This document shows, piece after piece, positions 61,618 through 64,000 of a stretch of DNA of 64,000 nucleotides. The first letter of the stretch is position 1. Each line of letters starts with the position of its first letter. The DNA is from Stercorarius parasiticus. Taxonomy: Eukaryota > Chordata > Aves > Charadriiformes > Stercorariidae. The notes under the pieces were generated by a model. It did no database searches. It was given only the letters and a program-made list of their open reading frames with translations, and had not been told where the DNA came from. The stretch lies in NCBI GenBank assembly GCA_013396915.1, contig VWZL01002210.1, positions 73,613 through 137,612 of the forward strand, written 5' to 3'. The translations under genes and the position numbers were made by a program.

Positions 61618-62181
61618 AGAATCACAGAATCATGGGGGTTCGAAGGGACCTCTGGACATCATCTGGTCCAACCCCCTAGATCAAGCAAGGCCACCTAGAG
61701 TCAGTTTCCCAGGACCATGTCCATATGGCTTTTGAATATGTCTGAGGAGGGAGACTCCACAACCTCTCCAAACAACTGGTGCCAGTTCTTGGCTACCCTC
61801 ACAGTGAAAAAGTGTTTCCTGTGTTTCAGTTTGTGCCCATTGCCTCTGGTTCTGTCACTGGGCACCACTGAAAAGAGACTGGCGTCATCCTCTTTGCACC
61901 CTCCCTTCGGGCATTTAATACACGTTGATAAGATGCCCCCTGAGCGTTCTCTTCTCCAGGCTTAACAGTATCAGCTCACTCAGCCTTTCATCACAGGAGA
62001 GATGCTCCAGTCCCTTAGTCATCTTTGGAGCCCTTTGTTGAACTGTCTTCAGTATGTCCCTGTCTCTTGTACTGAGGAGCCCAGTACAAGAGACAACTGG
62101 ACACAGTACTCCAGGTGTAGCCTTGCCAGTGCTGAGCAGAGGGGAAGGATCACCTGCCTTGACCTGCTGGCAATACTTTGT

Positions 62182-62613
62182 CTAATGCAGCCCAGAATAG
62201 CCTTCTTTGCTGCAAGGGCACATTGATGGCTCATGTTCAACTTGATGTACACCAAGATCCCCAGGTCCTTTTCTGGAAAGCTCCTTTCCTGCTTGGTGGC
62301 ATGGGGTTGTTCCTCCCAGGTGCAGGACTTTACACTTCTTGTTAAAATTCATGAGGTTCCTGTCAGTCCATTTCTCCAGCCTGTCGAGGTCCCTCTGGAT
62401 GGTAGCATAACCTTCCGGCATACCAGCCACTCCTCCCATTTTTGTGTCATCAGAAGAGTTGCTGATGGTACACTCTGCTCCCTCATACAGAACATTAATA
62501 AAGATTTTGAACAAAATTGGACCCAGTATTAACCCCTGGGTTTCCCTGCTATTAACTGGACTCCAATGACACTTTAAGTCACTGATCACCACGCCCTCAG
62601 CTTGGCTGTTCAA
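62182..62613 (-). pseudogene. CR1 ORF2 reverse transcriptase remnant, catalytic-motif segment
   Basis: The longest open piece of the CR1 at 61618-64000 (143 codons). It covers the RT region from the palm catalytic motif into the thumb. The catalytic box that in CR1 proteins is FADD reads SSDD: the two aspartates are kept but the two residues before them are changed. The blocks IQRDLDRLEKWTDRNLMNFN and CKVLHLGG follow. It is joined to the upstream RT part only across stops and frameshifts, so no full enzyme can be made. Confidence 0.85.
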
Positions 62614-62664
62614 CCAGTTTTTAGCTCACCTCACTGTCTGCTTATACAGCCCATACATCAACAG

Positions 62665-62889
62665 CTAGTCTATGAGGATCTTATGGGAGATGACGTGAAA
62701 AGCCTTACCGAAGTCCCAGTAGACCATATCTACTGCTCTCCCTTTGACTACCAGGCCAGTCATTTCATCGTAGAAATTTATCAAGTTGGTCAAGAATGAT
62801 TTCCCCGTAGTGAACTCCTGAATACTCCTGATGATTTTCTTGTCCTTAATATGCCTTGAAATGGCTTCCAGGATTAGTTGCTCCATCAC
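62665..62889 (-). pseudogene. CR1 ORF2 reverse transcriptase remnant, motif A segment
   Basis: A 74-codon piece of the same CR1 upstream of the SSDD segment in element orientation. It contains a palm motif A (VYWDFGKAF); the aspartate of motif A is present, while the aspartate expected after KAF is His. It is followed by SHKILID, typical of CR1 and related LINE RTs. Confidence 0.85.
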
Positions 62890-63170
62890 CTTCCCAGGGA
62901 TATAGGTGAAGCTGACTGGCCTGTATCTGCCTGGGCCTCCTTTCTCTTCTTAAATGTAGGAGTGACATTTGCTTTCCTCCAGTCTCCAAACACTACTTCT
63001 AGTTACCAGAATTGATAAAAGATTATCAAGAGTAGCCTTTCAATTGCACCTGTCAACTCCTTTGGCACCTGTGCGTGCATCCCATCAGGGCGCATGGACT
63101 TATGTATATTCAGTTTGCTTAAGTATTGCCTGACCTGATCCTTTTCCACCAAGGGTACATGTTCCTCACT

Positions 63171-63512
63171 TCAGCCTTTCCCTGTGGTCTCTGGGACCTG
63201 GGATTCCTGAAGGCTAGTCTTGCTAGTAAAGACTGAGGCAAAGAAGGCATTCAGTGCTTCAGCCTTTTCCATGTCCTGTGTCACCAGGTCCCCCGTCTTG
63301 TTGAGGAATAGGCCCACATTTTCTCCTGTCTCCCTTTTGTTACCTATGGACTTACAGACCTTCTTGTAGCCTTTGATATCCCTGGCCAGATTCAGTTTCA
63401 CATGGGCTTTGGCTTTCCTAACTTCAACCCTGAATGCTTGGACAGTGTTTCTGTGTTCCTCCCACTGAATTCTTTCTTTTTGAGTTTGGCTAGGAGCTCT
63501 TTTGTCATCCAC
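63171..63512 (-). pseudogene. CR1 ORF2 remnant, endonuclease-RT linker segment
   Basis: A 113-codon open piece of the same CR1. It is basic and helical-looking, and includes the linker blocks LNLARDIKGYKK and NKTGDLVTQDMEKAEALNAF followed by FASVFTSKTSLQESQVPE. These precede the RT fingers in CR1 ORF2. Confidence 0.85.
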
Positions 63513-64000
63513 ACAGGCCTCCTGGCATTTTTGCCTGACATTGGGTCTGTTGGAATAGAATTCTCTCGAGCTTGGAGGAAGTGATCCTTGATATTAACTG
63601 GCTTTCTTGGGCCCCCCTGCCCTCCAGAGCCTTATCCCATGGGACTCTTCCAAGCAGATCTTTGAAGAGGCCAAATTCTGCTCTTCTGAAGTCCAGGCTG
63701 TCCAGGCTTGTGAGCTTGCTTTGTACCGTCCTCTCTGCCCTAAGGATCCTGAACTGTACCATCTCATGGTCATTGCAGCCAAGGTTGCCTTAGATCTTCA
63801 CATCTCCAACAAGCCCCTTCTTGCTGGTGAGTATGAGTTCCAGTAAAGCATTGGCTCCTCTGTCACTTGGAGGAGGAAGTTATTGATGCACTCCAGGAAC
63901 CTCCTGGATTGCTTATGTCCAGCTGTGTTGTCCCTCCATCAGAAATCAGGGTGGTCAAAGTCCCCTTTGAGGACCAGGGCCTGCCCCTCCTTAAAAACCT
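63505..64000 (-). pseudogene. CR1 ORF2 remnant, apurinic-like endonuclease C-terminal part
   Basis: Broken into several frames. The part near the window edge shows the endonuclease motif that is normally GDFN-HP, here GDFDHPDF followed by a TGA stop (63939-63941). Downstream pieces (63505-63762, 63594-63782) encode FRRAEFGLFKDLLGRVPWDK and related segments typical of CR1. The N-terminal endonuclease half lies beyond 64000. Confidence 0.8.

Larger units (their letters stand above)
61618..64000 (-). mobile_element. Long CR1 LINE: 3' UTR, RT and part of endonuclease, runs off the window
   Basis: About 2.4 kb of one minus-strand CR1. From its 3' end: tail (AGAATCACAGAATCATGGG, 61618), 3' UTR, the ORF2 C-terminal part (61720-62250), RT core (62250-63170), endonuclease-RT linker (63171-63512) and the endonuclease C-terminal part (63505-64000). 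Recognisable minus-strand blocks are CKVLHLGG and IQRDLDRLEKWTD (62182-62613), VYWDFGKAFHVISHKILID (62665-62730), ALNAFFASVFTSKTSLQESQ (near 63200) and the endonuclease segment GDFDHPDF near 63942-63970. Defects: the RT motif FADD reads SSDD (62441-62460), KAFD reads KAFH, a TGA stop lies at 63939-63941, and frames shift several times. It is dead. It is the longest and best preserved CR1 in the window. Confidence 0.95.

Noticed and set aside
1..64000. CRISPR array, operon or bacterial-type system
   Set aside because: The sequence is vertebrate nuclear DNA by its CR1 and LTR content; no regularly spaced repeat-spacer array was seen and the only tandem arrays are simple repeats.

Overview
The window looks like avian nuclear DNA. 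It is AT-rich single-copy sequence with many copies of CR1, the dominant LINE of birds. CR1 is recognised by its 3' tail built on an ATTCTGTG/ATTCTATG octamer, by the GGTTGGAAGGGACC block of its 3' UTR, and by the C-terminal sequence of its reverse-transcriptase protein ([28 protein letters not shown]). There are also solo LTRs of endogenous retroviruses. The species cannot be named from sequence alone. I found no host protein-coding gene I could defend. Nearly all open frames are under 130 codons, lack family motifs, or belong to repeats. The region is best read as an intergenic stretch or the inside of a very large intron.

Layout, left to right. 1-332: the 5' part of a minus-strand LTR (family A here), cut by the window edge. 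1521-1632: a short old CR1 tail. 2909-3031: a (TTCC)n microsatellite. 3032-18534: single-copy AT-rich sequence with a GC-richer block near 5.5 kb. 18535-18756 and 25287-25833: partial copies of a second LTR family (family B). 23.5-24.9 kb: two plus-strand CR1 fragments. 28.2-30.0 kb: a long, heavily decayed plus-strand CR1 carrying a younger CR1 tail inserted in it. 31.0-31.95 kb: two abutting minus-strand CR1s. 36.77-37.01 kb: a probable ancient CR1. 38029-38105: an 11-unit, 7-bp minisatellite. 41297-42015 and 42304-43421: two complete solo LTRs of families A and B, 288 bp apart, each with a perfect 5-bp target-site duplication. 49719-49780: a 3' scrap of LTR family A. 52.04-52.44 kb: a young plus-strand CR1. 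56.5-57.9 kb: two CR1s pointing tail to tail into a 477-bp assembly gap. 61.6-64.0 kb: a long minus-strand CR1 running off the window, covering 3' UTR, reverse transcriptase and part of the endonuclease, all broken.

Nothing here forms an operon or pathway. The biology is transposable-element history: insertion, nesting, LTR-LTR recombination, 5' truncation and decay. The clearest direct evidence is the two target-site duplications, the CR1-in-CR1 nesting, and the named RT and endonuclease motifs with their inactivating changes. I found no convincing new system. The least explained signals are a possible isolated exon near 17.2 kb (minus), a GC-richer block near 5.5 kb open on both strands, and a MAF/AP-1-type site in a possible regulatory stretch near 34.2 kb.
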